From Scolanthus callimorphus (lineage: Eukaryota; Cnidaria; Anthozoa; Actiniaria; Edwardsiidae), in the NCBI GenBank assembly GCA_033964015.1, contig CM066924.1, positions 10,442,625-10,506,624 on the forward strand: a DNA stretch of 64,000 nt, in the 5' to 3' direction. This document shows positions 45,541 to 56,879 of the stretch, piece after piece (position 1 is the first letter of the stretch; each line of letters starts with the position of its first letter). The position numbers were made by a program, and so were the translations under genes. Below the pieces are notes generated by a model, which saw only the letters and a program-made list of their open reading frames with translations, was not told the DNA's origin and did not search any database.

Positions 45541-48500
45541 TCAAGAACCTGGAAACAAGGCAGACAAGACACCAAAGGAAGCTTGGTTCGATGTCTAAAA
45601 AGGAGGCATGTTTGAATCACAATACTGATAAAGTACAAATTCATGGTCTAGTTAAAAGTATGTACGTACAAATAATCACAAAGTGTTTTGAAATTGTGCT
45701 TTTTTGCACATGGGATTTCAGAATTATGCGAACACCAAAAAGGAAAGAGTTTGAGTAGGCTATACTTTTAAGTTGATGTGTTGCATTCATTTTTTTTGTT
45801 ACAAGATTGAAAAAATACTTCTGGAAAGGTGGTATGTTTATATGAACCAAGCCACATTCCAGGGTTTTTTCACAGTGCTTACTGCAAATGGAGTCTAGAG
45901 TTACAGGATGGGTTAGCTGATGCCCTGGAAAAAGTCTTGGCTACCTTCTTGCACCTTGTGTTGCAATTCATGTGTGAACCAGCCCTAGCATCAGCACCTG
46001 AGAACTGAAAAAAAATCAAAGTCAAACGGGACACCTACAGCTAAGTAGCCTAGTCAGTAAAAGAAATTTACAGGCTTGGAGGGTTGGATCATCAAATACC
46101 ATAACTGATACCTTAAAGTACCTTTAAAGTCCTTGAAACAGCATTTAAAATTCCACAGAAAATTTAGAATGTGGTGACAAATCTTAACCTAAGTCTGAAT
46201 TCTAAGATTCCAGACCTCTAGCAAGAAAATCAGAAAATCATTCATTTCATGGAATCTCTAAGACCAGGGACGTCAACCCAGGGACATAAAAATCTGGAGA
46301 TTGTCTTGAAATGGCTAAATTTCCTGAAATATTCCCGGGAGAAATACAGTAAATGTATGGCAGTCATCTTGAAGTTGTGCTGGGAAACGAAGCGAAAACT
46401 CTTGAGACGCCTGGCAAAACTGGGAGAGTTGACATTCCTGTAAGACCCATGCAAGAAAAAAGAAAGATGATAGTATCTTCTGCATAATAGCAAATTCCAG
46501 GTAGAAGTAAATAAGAAAATGTGCACAAGCGTTCCTCCCTGCCCCTTTGGAGTCAGATTGGTTGTTTGGTTTTACCCTGGGGTAATGTGCAAAATGTCCA
46601 TCAGGGGTAATCTGCTTGCAGGGAAAAAAGTCCTGACCCAAATGATTTTTTTTATTGTCCATAGGCAGGGTTTGTTTCTTTAGAATTAGCTGTTTCTTTA
46701 GAATTAGCTTGTAGAAATGAGATCTACAAACTAAATTGGCATAAAAAATGCACAGTGAATAATAAAGCGTCTTGGCCAACTGAAAGACAAACGTGTTTCC
46801 ACTGTTTTAAAGTATTTACTGTTGTAATAACATTTTTTCTCAACAGAGATGACAGGCCGAGACATTTTCTTTATTTGAAGGCAGCTTGTTAGGAAAATGT
46901 GAGTGATTTTTTTCCCACGCTCTATAGATGCAAAGTTAGCTTGTAGGCATTTCGAACTGTGGAAAATCAGCAACTGAGGAAAACCAGCAAATGTCCAGGG
47001 GTTGGGGGGATTTTTTTTATTGCCAAAGCCTGTTGTGCCTGGGAACTTTGTTATGCATGTCATCAGATAAAATCAAGAAAATCCCTTGCATTTTCTAGCA
47101 AACTGCCTAATAAAAAAATATCTTAGCCTGATCTCTGTTGACAAAAAATGACATTACCAGAGGATTAAAAGAGTGGAAAATGCTTTTGTCTTTCAGCTGG
47201 CTGTGATGCTGGCCACCAACTTTAAGCTTTATTATCATGATACAATGTTACAGTCAATCATTATTTATTTCTGTTTATGATTTCAAGCCAAATGCACACC
47301 CCTTTTCAGCAAAAAAGTTTTCACCAACACACAGTCTCATCCACAAAGCTAAGCTTCAAATATTGAGTTAATTGAATCTAATTTCCAGTAGTCAAATTAA
47401 AGAGAGTTGCTGAATGAATCACAGGGGACTGAAACACGATTCCAATGTGTATTTACAATTATCTTATGCAAGCACAAGGGATATCAAGTATATTAGATAG
47501 AGTAGTTTAAATAGGATATCCTAGCGATTCATGTGTTGCATTTTCAATGGAGAACAAGCAAAGAGATCAGTAAAGCACTCAACTTTGGAACTAACTTACT
47601 TTAAAACTCACCTGAATATCGTATCTTTTCTTTTTGAAGGAATCTTGATGCCAAAGCATTTCTGTCGTTAGAAACTTAGTTATTCAGCTCCAATTGGCTC
47701 CAAGGATGTCCTTGAGAAGCGAGTCGTACATTGTTCTTTCCATGTACAAATATTGAGACTGCAAAGGCTGGCTAAATTCCGTGAGAATTCCGTGTCTATG
47801 CCAATTAAATTTATTCCGTGCTTGAGCTGTAACAAAGCTGCAAATTATTTTCCTTGTTTTTGTATTATCTAGAATGATTCATAGCTTGATTTTATAAACC
47901 TCTTAACTTAATTTCTTTCTGGTATGATCCCGGCTGTCAATAAACCACTTTATCGATTACTCATCCTTCCCTGATCCCAGTCCATTCTGCCAGCAACCAA
48001 AGACAGGTAACCCAAAGGCTTCATGTATCTTTTCCGAACATCCCCGAAAGTTCTTTCAAAGTTTTGTGGCCAATAACAATGATACAAGCTACAAGAAACT
48101 GCAGATGGCGGACGAAATCTTGACTTGCACAAGGGCCGCCGGCCAAAAAGTGAATATCGTAACCCATGGCAACAGACCGTGTACGCACTCAGAAATAAGC
48201 CGACGGTACACCAGCGGCTGTCCAAAGGAAAATACAACCACTCGAATACAACTCGATGGGTTACTTTATTTATTTATTTTTTTTTTAATTTTTTAATTTT
48301 TATTTTCACACATTAGCCTATGGGGCTCCACAGGAGTTCCGCTATTATAAAACAGTAAAAGATGGGAATAGATACATACCCTGCAAAGCAAGAGCAATAG
48401 CTTATTGAGGCCACATTGCCTGAACGTTTCTCAACACAGATCCAGATCTTTGGGGGATATTGTTAATGCTTTGGGAAGGTGTTGACTCTGCTTTCAAGAA

Positions 48501-48548
48501 GCAGTACTTTGAAGACGAGGAGATCTCGTGATAAAACACTTCTTTTAG
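45541..48548. other. 3-kb intron stretch without recognised genes
   Basis: No splice-consistent exon, LINE domain or clear TIR pair was found. Open frames here are short and overlap on both strands without protein-like motifs. Confidence 0.5.
48307..48347. repeat. solo CRE-family right-end motif
   Basis: CACATTAGCCTATGGGGCTC CACAGGAGTTCCGCTATTAT is a short, diverged form of the GGTGCTCCGC...GGAGCTCCGCTA terminus. Confidence 0.45.
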
Positions 48549-49635
48549 CCACGGGTTTCATATGACGTCACATCCGCTTTTTGGAGCCTTATTAAAAATT
48601 CAGCAGGAGGTCAAGCGTTCGTGCCTGCATGCTTTCCGAGATGGAAAACTATGAAAATGTTATGTCCTCGCATTGTTTCTGGTTCTCCAAGTTGGGTAAA
48701 CAGATAAACGGATGTCTTTAGATTGCCCAAAACAGACAGCAAGGAAAACAGACACTGAAAACAATCGAAATGGTCCAAACGACTCCAGAAAAGCAGCCGA
48801 AAAGAACCACGGCCTCGAGAACTTGTTGTCGCCAAGTGAAAGTGATTCATGAAGATATGTATATCAAATTAAGTTGAAATGAGTTTGGTAGCTACGGATG
48901 GATTAGGGAAGCATAAAGGATTTACACAAAAGTACCAGGACTATGGATGAATTGGTTTCTCGTTTGATACACGCATAAATCACATGAAGTTCCCTTCAAA
49001 CAATCCGAGCAGGTAGACAAAAATAAAAGTTTGTCAAAAATTTACAAGGAGTCCAAAAACCCAGCAAAAGGCCTCCGGGATTTACTTATTTACTTCTTTC
49101 TGGTCGACATGGCTTTTCGATTCTTTTACCTAGTCATGTGTATACAATTTGTTTTCATTGACTAAAATTTGGTCAAGTTTGTTTAATTTCAAAGTGAGTT
49201 TTGTCGCTGCGTTGAGCTGGCTGAAACACAACTTTGATAGAGTCAAAACTTAGGCGTTTAGTAAAAACATACTTTAGAAACTACAGAAATTTGTCACTTA
49301 CATGTAATAGCTTATTGAAAACTAAATCTTATTTATATGGAAAGTTGTTTTGCAGTATGGGGAAAACTGTATGCAACAGAGCCGGTCGATTTTCTGAGTT
49401 CAATTTGTCAAAAAACAGCAATGACCATATGGAGTCAATCATTGACTAAAGTTTCTCAAGTCTTTCGCCCAGAAACAAAGAACAGAAGGAGCATTATATA
49501 AATGTCTCTCAACCCTATTACATATCTATTTTACATTACAATTATCTTTTTTCGAGCCAAATGAGTGAAAGCTTCGAGCATTTAAAAAAACGCTGCCTAA
49601 ATTATCAGCCAGTTTGTAAAGTTTTACTCATTTAA

Positions 49636-49861
49636 AGAGCCCGTGTCAGCCACTCCTCTGTTATTGTTTTCGTTCGACGTTAGAAGACGAATTACGTGTA
49701 GAAATCTCTTAATAAACATCTAAAAATAATGCTTCAGATTTGCTTTACCAAATTCAATCGAGAACTCTGCTCTATATTCTCTAAATCAGCCGATGGAAAT
49801 GGATGCTTTCTCCGACTTGGTATGTTGCTATGCTGTCAAAATGGCGGCTGACAAAGGCTCT
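49636..49861. mobile_element. MITE family B, copy 2 (TTAA target)
   Basis: Ends AGAGCCCGTGTCAGCC / GGCTGACAAAGGCTCT are flanked by TTAA. It is 226 bp, longer than copy 1 in the middle. The related CTTGGG element at 17.8 kb lacks it (GGTAAATGAG at the site), which gives an empty-site comparison. Confidence 0.85.
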
Positions 49862-49946
49862 TTAACGCAGTTGAACGGTCTGACAAAAGCAAACCCCGAC
49901 TCTCCAATCGTTACAAATTTGTATTTATACTAGGATTTAGTTTAAA

Positions 49947-50502
49947 CACGAGGTTCCGGTATAAAAGGGATAACTCCTCCCACCCCGGGGCTCGAGAACA
50001 ATCAGTTATTAATCAGCTGTCAAAGAGTGAACATCTCACTTCGTCTCTCTGTACCGCGAAATTCAAAATTTTGAATTCAAAATGCGAGCAAAAACGCCAA
50101 CAAATGATTTCCTACCTGTTTAAATTTGTATTCCTTCTCATTTCTTGCAAAATAATTTTATTCGAACCTGATTTGGCTCTGATAAAAACGCTTTTCTTTC
50201 GCAGCACAGAATATTATTCGCTCTTTTGAATACTAATTAGTCTCGCTCTCCGCTGAGAATAAAACATCGCTTTTGTTCGGTCAGAAATAGGTTCGAATAA
50301 AATTATTTTGCAATAAATGAAAAGGCACATGGGTTTAAAGAGCTAGGAAATTATTTATTTGTACTTTTGCATCGGTTTTGAATTCTAAATTTTGAATTTC
50401 GCGGTACAGAGAGATGAAGTGAGATGTTCACTCGTTGACAGCTGATTGATAACTGATTGTTCTCGAGCCCCGGGGTTATCCCTTTTATACCGGAACCTCG
50501 TG
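49947..50502. mobile_element. 556-bp foldback element, CACGAGGTTCCGGTATAAAA ends
   Basis: Inverted arms of about 125 bases (CACGAGGTTCCGGTATAAAA GGGATAAC ... TGTACCGCGAAATTCAAAAT) and a second internal pair (TTGCAAAATAATTTTATTCG AACCT) make it nearly fully foldable. TTTAAA flanks both ends, and the empty site in the 17.7-kb copy has one TTTAAA, consistent with TTAA target duplication. Confidence 0.88.
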
Positions 50503-50829
50503 TTTAAATACGAATCAGGTTCATTTATAGTTGTGGTTTTCTAGAAAATGTAGCTAATAAATTTGAAGTTTTGCTCGTGAACTTCAGAAAACTTCTTCAT
50601 CTTGACCTCCAGCTGATTCAGACCGGAAGCAAAATTACGCGCAAAAGTCACGTGGTTAAAACCCAAGAATTCTGCAATATGCAATTGAAAAACTGGAGGC
50701 CAGTTTGACCTCCCTTGTTTTTCGCCAATCCAGCCAGCTACGGATCAGGTAATTGGGTGCCATTTATGTTAAGCAAAGATCTGTACTTTTGCAACTTCAG
50801 CGATTGTATTTCCTTGTAATCTGGTTTAA

Positions 50830-52571
50830 GGTGACTCATTCGAAATTCAAAATGCACCCAACTGTGTCTAGAGCGCAAATCTGCGTCGCTAAACTCAAGG
50901 CTATAACTTTTGTGTCTTTTCCTCTATTGTTATAATTTTTTTTTCAAATCCTACCTTAATGATGTATAGATAAGTTCTTAATAACCGATCTTCTTGGAAA
51001 CTTTTTTAGAAGTCACAATCTAAATTTTTGTGAGGCCCTAATTTCATATTCAGGTCGTACTAGAAAAAAAATTGCCGGTTTTTTTGGCTCAAACTCCAGG
51101 AATCGATTCCAGTTGAAGTAATCTCAAATCGAGCTAAGTTACAGAAAATTCGTCGGAACAGAAACGCGGGAATAAAAATGCCGTCAACTTTGGCCAAATT
51201 AGAAGGCTGATTCAGCTTGGCTTGAATTGAATTTTAATAGTGCTCCGAAAACTCATTATTTGGGGCTCTTCCTTCGGCACTATATTGTATAGTAATGTAT
51301 TAAACTTAACGGAAGGTCAGATTGTAAATACGATGAACTACTAAAGTGTTGGAAAATTATTTACCGAGGAAAGAAAATCGTGAAAGCGCAATGAATTTAT
51401 TACAAGAATGTCGCGTTAAAATGTGTTGTTATTACGTAGTATTTCTTGCTAAGATATATATAGACGTTAACCTTGTGGCAATGGTAAATCTTTGTAACCA
51501 AGTTTGACCATTATGTGTGCTTATTTGGTATAGAAGAAAATTACAAAGTTACGACATTCGCCCTCTGGTTTTGCACGCAGATTTGAAGCTCTGTTGTTTA
51601 TGAAAAATCTGACGTTTTTCCAGGGGGAGCTCATTAGGCCAAATCTAATCAATAGCAGTCACGCTCCGAAAATAGCAATTGTCTGATTAAGTCCCTATGG
51701 AACATAAAAACTTGCTATGATAAAAGCTTTCTTTGTTCGCTGATTAGAGCAGGCCTAAATGTGCTCCCCCTGGCGAAACGTCAGATTTCATTACCATTCA
51801 TAAACAAGAGAGCTTCAAATCTGCGTGCAAGACTAGAGGGTGAATGTCGTAACTTTGTAATTTTCTTCTACACCAAACAAGCACATATAATGGTCAAATT
51901 TGGTTACTTAGTTTTACCAATGCCACAAGCTTTTCGTCTATATAAATCTTAGCAAGAAATTATACGTAATAACGACACATTTTAACGCGACATTCTTGTA
52001 ATAAATTCATTGCGCTTTCACGATTTCTTTCCTCGGTAGATAATTTTCCAACATTTTAGTAGTTCATGGTGTTTACAATCTGACCTTCGGTAAAGTTTAA
52101 TACGTTACTATACAATATAGTGCCGAAGGAAGAGCCCTAAATAATGAGTTTTCGGAGCACTATTAAAATTCAATTCAAGCCAAGCTGAATCAGCCTTCTA
52201 ATTTGGCCAAAGTTGACGGCATTTTTATTACCGCGTTTCTGTTCCGACGAATTTTCTGTAACTTAGCTCGATTTGAGATTACTTCAACTGGAATCGATTC
52301 CTGGAGTTTGAGCCAAAAAAACCGGCAAATTTTTTTTCTAGTACGACCTGAATATGAAATTAGGGCCTCACAAAAATTTAGATTGTGACTTCTAAAAACG
52401 TTTCCAAGAAGATCGGTTATTAATAACTGATTTATACATCATTAAAGTAGGATTTGAAAAAAGAATTATAACAATAGGGGAAAAGACACAAAAGTTATAG
52501 CCTTGAGTTGGGCGACGCAGATTTGCGCTCTAGACACAGTTGGGTGCATTTTGAATTTCGAATGAGTCACC
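50830..52571. mobile_element. 1742-bp near-perfect palindromic element, TTAA flanked
   Basis: Inverted arms of roughly 800 bases start GGTGACTCATTCGAAATTCA and end with the complement, with TTAA at both outer borders. The arms include matching ORF-less blocks such as GGGGCTCTTCCTTCGGCACT and CGATTCCAGTTGAAGTAATC. The central core (about 51628-51768) is unique within the element and recurs at the window's right edge. Confidence 0.9.
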
Positions 52572-52615
52572 TTAACGGGAACGGCAAACTCTGTTTCTCC
52601 GTACACTAAAGCCTC

Positions 52616-53016
52616 AAAATCCCTCAACTTGTCGCGCAACATTGCTGCGTTGCAAGACTAATGTCTGTTGCTCGTTTTTCATCAGATTCACAACTTGTCG
52701 CGCAACATTTTGTTTTGATGATCACACATGCGAGACCAAGGCGAATTTGGCCCCTTAGCACTTCATTTCTGTTGGCCAACCAACTTGAATCGTAGGCAAA
52801 ATGTTGCGCGACAAGTTGTGTGTTTGATGAAAAACGAGCAACAAAGCCAGAATGTGTGTCTCAAAGTAGACCCGCGCTCTACTTCGCGCAACAAGTTTTC
52901 ACAACCTGCAACAAATGTTTTTGTTGCGTGACAAGTCGTGGCGCGAGATGAAAAACGCGCAACATCGATCATCAACTTGCAACGCAACAATGTTGCGCGA
53001 CAAGTTGAGGGATTTT
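52616..53016. mobile_element. MITE with AAAATCCCTCAACTTGTCGC TIRs
   Basis: 29-base inverted ends (AAAATCCCTCAACTTGTCGC GCAACATTG). Internal extra copies of CAACTTGTCGCGCAACATT occur in both orientations (52692 and 52801). It is non-coding. Confidence 0.85.
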
Positions 53017-53574
53017 GTGCCTCGTATTTCCCCGGCTTAAGGCAGCTAGCTCATCTTTCGAACCTGAAATTTTTAGACCCCGTTTTCAAAAGAAGTTCTG
53101 TAGTTCAGGTACTTTCCAGCGCTTAAAATCGCTCAGGCTTTGACTGTTAGGTGAAATATTCTCCTTTGAGCCCGACATCTTGTTAGAAATAGCGGAAAAG
53201 CGCGCGCCACATTTCGAATTCTACCCACGTGGAGCAAAAAGTTTTGTTTACGTTTTACGGACCAGCCGCCCCTCGAGTAGCCTTCATATACGGTTTGTCT
53301 CGTAACATTTTATTTCGGAAAGATTGTAGGACTTGGTAAAAAAAAAACATACAGCTATTCGGAGAGAGTCTTAAACTTTTAATTTTTATTGAGCCCTCTA
53401 TTTGTTGAGCCGCGCTTACGACGCGAGAACCTGGCAATCTGATAACAACTCGGCCATCTTTTACAGAGGAACATGTGGAAAAAAATCACTTCCTCGACCC
53501 AGGACTCTCGCGGTTATTCTTAAACCCTGATTTGGCTTATTTCCTTCCGATAAATGTCATGAACTTCACGTTCT

Positions 53575-54165
53575 TCGTGTTTTGTTTGCAAACTTTTCTT
53601 GAGCAGTTTGAATTGATGACTAGCTTTTTTTATGTTTTTGTTTTCCGGGCAATCAACGAAGTCTTCCACAAAATTAGTTTAGAGTGACTGACAAGTCGAC
53701 TTTCTTCCAGTGTTGTAAATATTGTTTGGGAAATCAAAAACTGCTACTGATTTTGAGACGACGGTGAATGAATTCTTGGAAAAGTGGGCGAACTCCCACC
53801 AAAACAGAACGCAAGCGCGTGTTGTCGCTGCAGTGAAAAAAGCCGTTCGGCTTCTGATTGGACGAATCGTTTTTGTCACGCGTGAAAAATGTCGTTCGCG
53901 ACTGCTGAAGCCTGGTGCACACTAGCGACATAACGACATAAGGACGTTATTTGCAACGAAAAAAGTACGGGAAAATAATTGAAACAATCAATATTTTCCG
54001 TGGATCTTCATTACATTACTTCACCAAAGCAATCTTATGTTATTTTTTGACGACTTCAACTTCTTGAAACCACTAAATTTTGCTCGCGTGACATTTTTCT
54101 TATGTCGTTATGTCGCAAGTGTGCACCAGGCTTGATTGGCTGGAAGCCATTTCCGAACGAATTTT
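53575..54165 (-). repeat. dispersed repeat R, second copy
   Basis: It matches 17380-17585 plus 18932-19065 in opposite orientation, without the CTTGGG element but with its own MITE insert (53909-54132). Together the two copies give reciprocal empty sites. Confidence 0.8.
53909..54132. mobile_element. MITE AGCCTGGTGCACACT, TGA duplication
   Basis: Ends AGCCTGGTGCACACTAGCGA CATAACGACATAAG and the complement, each next to TGA. The R copy at 17.39 kb has a single TGA there (GACTGCTGATTGG in this orientation), so the 224-bp insert and a 3-bp target duplication are clear. Confidence 0.88.
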
Positions 54166-54479
54166 ACGATATAGCTAAACCGTACGTATGTCTCAGTATG
54201 TATATAATAAAATATAGTACGCGAGCCAGTAGAGTACACTTTTTCTGTTAGTATAAGACTTCGAGTTCAATTTAGAGAATCAGTTAAAAGAATCTGAGCA
54301 CGAACAAAGTTCCCACAATATAGCTTTATGTTATCAAAATATTTCATCTAGATTGATTGATGGGATTTTAAAAAAGGTCAAACCTGGTGTTTGACCTTTG
54401 AACAAACGTACACTGGCACTGCCTTTCTTCGCAGAGCGCGAGCTCAGACCCTAAATTAACAAGACGATTTTTACTTGAC

Positions 54480-54840
54480 TTGTTTCTTCTCTACCCTTGC
54501 TGGGATATGCTACACGTACAAAAATTCCAAATTCTAAGGGATTTGATGTAATAGACTTGCGTTTTCAATTTTAGCGGGTTTTTTGATAAGAAGGATGCGC
54601 GTGATTTTCGCACCAAAATATTATTTTTGTGCTCACTTCTGATTTATTTCGGCATGGAGCGAGGAGGGTCTATGTTGAGGGGAGGTTTGTCAATCATGTT
54701 TATAAAGTTTGAATAGCTGAGGGTGTTTATGGAAGGGGAGCTCAGAGAAATCATGCTGCCCCTCATTATGTCCCTTATGATTTTTTATGTTTCTAAGAGA
54801 ATACTATAAGTTAACAGGAAACTATATTTCCGTGAATTAT
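54480..54840 (+). repeat. dispersed repeat, related to 16375-16770
   Basis: Same-orientation similarity to the 16.4-kb block, including TTTATTTCGGCATGG and GTTTATGGAAGG. Non-coding. Confidence 0.5.
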
Positions 54841-56199
54841 TTTTGTAAGAAAATCAAGCTCTATCGAAGGCGTCACTGACGTAATAAGAAAAGGTAGGGG
54901 TTGAAAACCATAACAAACCACAAGGCTTATACGGGATGGTTCTTACAAAAAAATTGATTTAAATTTTTATGTTGAAAAAAAGATAAATCACTCACGTTTA
55001 CAAACGAACACACAAACACAGAATGGGAAACTAATAATTCTCAAGGAGAAATGTGTAAAGCTTATTTGAAAAAGATGACAATGAAGTGGCAAACTGAATT
55101 CACTAGGCAGAAAGTTGAAAATTTAGGACCTTGATAGTTAATGGAAAATGTACGGATATTTGTATTAGCTCTAGGAATGTGAAATAGTTTAGAGCTTCTT
55201 GTGTTGAATCTATGAATTTAATAAACCATGGAAAGCATTTGGAAGAGCGTTATTTCTGAATTGGAACATAACTTTGCCAATTTGAATGAAATAGGTATGT
55301 TATTTTTGCAAACTACGCTTTGACTAAGAGAAATTTCCAATGTCATAAGTCCAATACAGTGCCTGACTAGGAATCTTGAAACACGTTTCCATACAAAAAT
55401 TAATAGTTCTTAATAATGGATTCGGTTGGCAAACATCAATAGTCATTTCTATGTAATGGAAAGCGTTAGAATATTTACCTGTAACGCGTTACAGTCTAGA
55501 ACTAGTTTTATCAGCGTAGAGCTCTAAGTGCCGTAAAACTCATTAATAACAAAAGTCAAAATGGCCGCTAACAAAAAAATGAAAACTCCTAAATTTAAGT
55601 ACTTTCCTCTACTTCGATTAAATATGATTTTCAGTATGTTGTTTCTAGGGGTATTTGGGATAGGATGATGAAGGAAAAGCTGCTGTTGCAATTACTTTGA
55701 GGTTGACCGCATTTTTTTTTTCATAAAATGACTGGACTATAACCTCAAGCTTTGGATTTGAAGTTCAGCTTTGGGATTTGAAGTTCAAGGCGGAACGTTG
55801 AAATAGAAAGGATTTTGTGAAATACAATGCTGGCCCTGTGCGAGATTTGGCCTTTTGTGAACTAGTAGATTTAATATTTCCTCGTCTATAAGATGAAGAG
55901 TAGTGTAAAAACTATGCTTTTATGATATAGCTATTTCTTTATCGATGAAATAGAGCATAGTTCTTAGCCAATCAGAGCGCAAGTTATAGTAGCTATATTA
56001 TTATTGACATAAAGACGTCTATCTATCTACCATTAACCATTTATGAATATAATCTGGTTATCGTAAAGCTATTCCCTTTGCAAATGATTTGTTATTTTGC
56101 TTTCCTAGAAACGAACGTATGATTTAATTTCTCGCTCCCTATTTTGATCATTCATTCCTTCGTCAATGCATTGTTTTCTTTTGTGTGTTTGTCATTCAG
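54841..56199. other. intron without recognised genes
   Basis: AT-rich and non-coding by eye. The pyrimidine-rich acceptor of the exon at 56200 ends it. A short duplicated phrase (GGATTTGAAGTTCA) is at 55756 and 55779. Confidence 0.5.
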
Positions 56200-56270
56200 A
56201 TTGGATCCCTAGAAACCTCTAGAGTGGCTGATGTTTTCAAAGAAGCACTCAAAGATTTTATGGAGAAAAG
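56200..56270 (+). CDS. MYBBP1A: MYBBP1A-like exon (IGSLETSRVADVFKEALKDFMEK)
   Basis: The acceptor is TTTTGTGTGTTTGTCATTCAG and the donor GTACAA. There are 23 codons plus two bases (AG), which become AGG (Arg) with the next exon. The peptide is one long amphipathic helix containing VADVFKEALKDFMEK, equivalent to the helix before the K-R-N/S loop in vertebrate MYBBP1A. The preceding intron is 19.9 kb, the longest in this segment. Confidence 0.8.
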
Positions 56271-56372
56271 GTACAATTTCAAACACAATGAAAAACGTAG
56301 TTTTCACATACGTCGTACAGAAGCATGTCTCGAGTCAGAAAAGTCTACTCTTTAGGCTGGTTTCCATACAGC

Positions 56373-56636
56373 TAATTCAAGAAACATTGTCGGTCTTGTA
56401 AGCGCACAAGCCTACGCGCCCAGACCGAAAAGCAGTATGGGTAGAAACTAAATATCCTATTTCGGTGATACCTCGCTGGTCTAGCTTCTAGATTCTACAA
56501 AACAGAGCTTCGTTTCAAGCTAGTTAAGTCCAGAAATTAATTAGTAACACGCGTACTCAAACAAAGGGGTCGATTTGAGACCTTCTACCCATACAACCTC
56601 GCGTACGGCTTCCGACAACGTTTCTTGAAATAGCTG
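56373..56636. repeat. imperfect inverted repeat (CATACAGCTAATTCAAGAAA)
   Basis: CATACAGCTAATTCAAGAAA CATTGTCGG pairs with CCGACAACGTTTCTTGAAAT AGCTGTATG. A cluster of GCAGCTGTCG palindromic pieces follows to 56790. It is a likely MITE just downstream of a MYBBP1A exon. Confidence 0.6.
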
Positions 56637-56879
56637 TATGCGGCAGCTGTCGTGGACAACCTTGTTCTACAACAGCTATTGTGAATAAAGTTCTTCTACG
56701 ACCGTTGCGACAGCTGCAACATATGAAAAACGGGGGTCGTACGTCACGAAACTTCAGTTGCAGCTGTCGCAGAGATAGAACACGGGCTATTGTTGCAAGA
56801 GCTGCTGACGCGGTCACACCATGAGCTCCAGTATCCACAGGGCTCCCAACATTGTCACAAGAGCCGTTATTACTCGGGC

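Larger units (their letters stand above)
48549..50667 (-). mobile_element. CTTGGGTTT element, second copy, with two nested inserts
   Basis: It is inverted relative to the copy at 17586-18931 and similar along its length (for example GACGTCATATGAAACCC, CTCGAGGCC..GG at the ends of the alignment, and GACTGGAAAAA-type blocks). The right end is AAACCCAAG next to AATT; the left end has decayed to CCACGGGTTTCA. A family B MITE (49636-49861) and a foldback (49947-50502) are inserted in it. Confidence 0.8.

Noticed and set aside
52728..53126. Frames on both strands near 52.8 kb
   Set aside because: They are generated by the TIRs and internal repeats of the MITE at 52616-53016.
56557..56838. 93-codon - strand frame
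   Set aside because: It lies in a cluster of small inverted repeats (GCAGCTGTCG); the frame is a by-product of the repeats.
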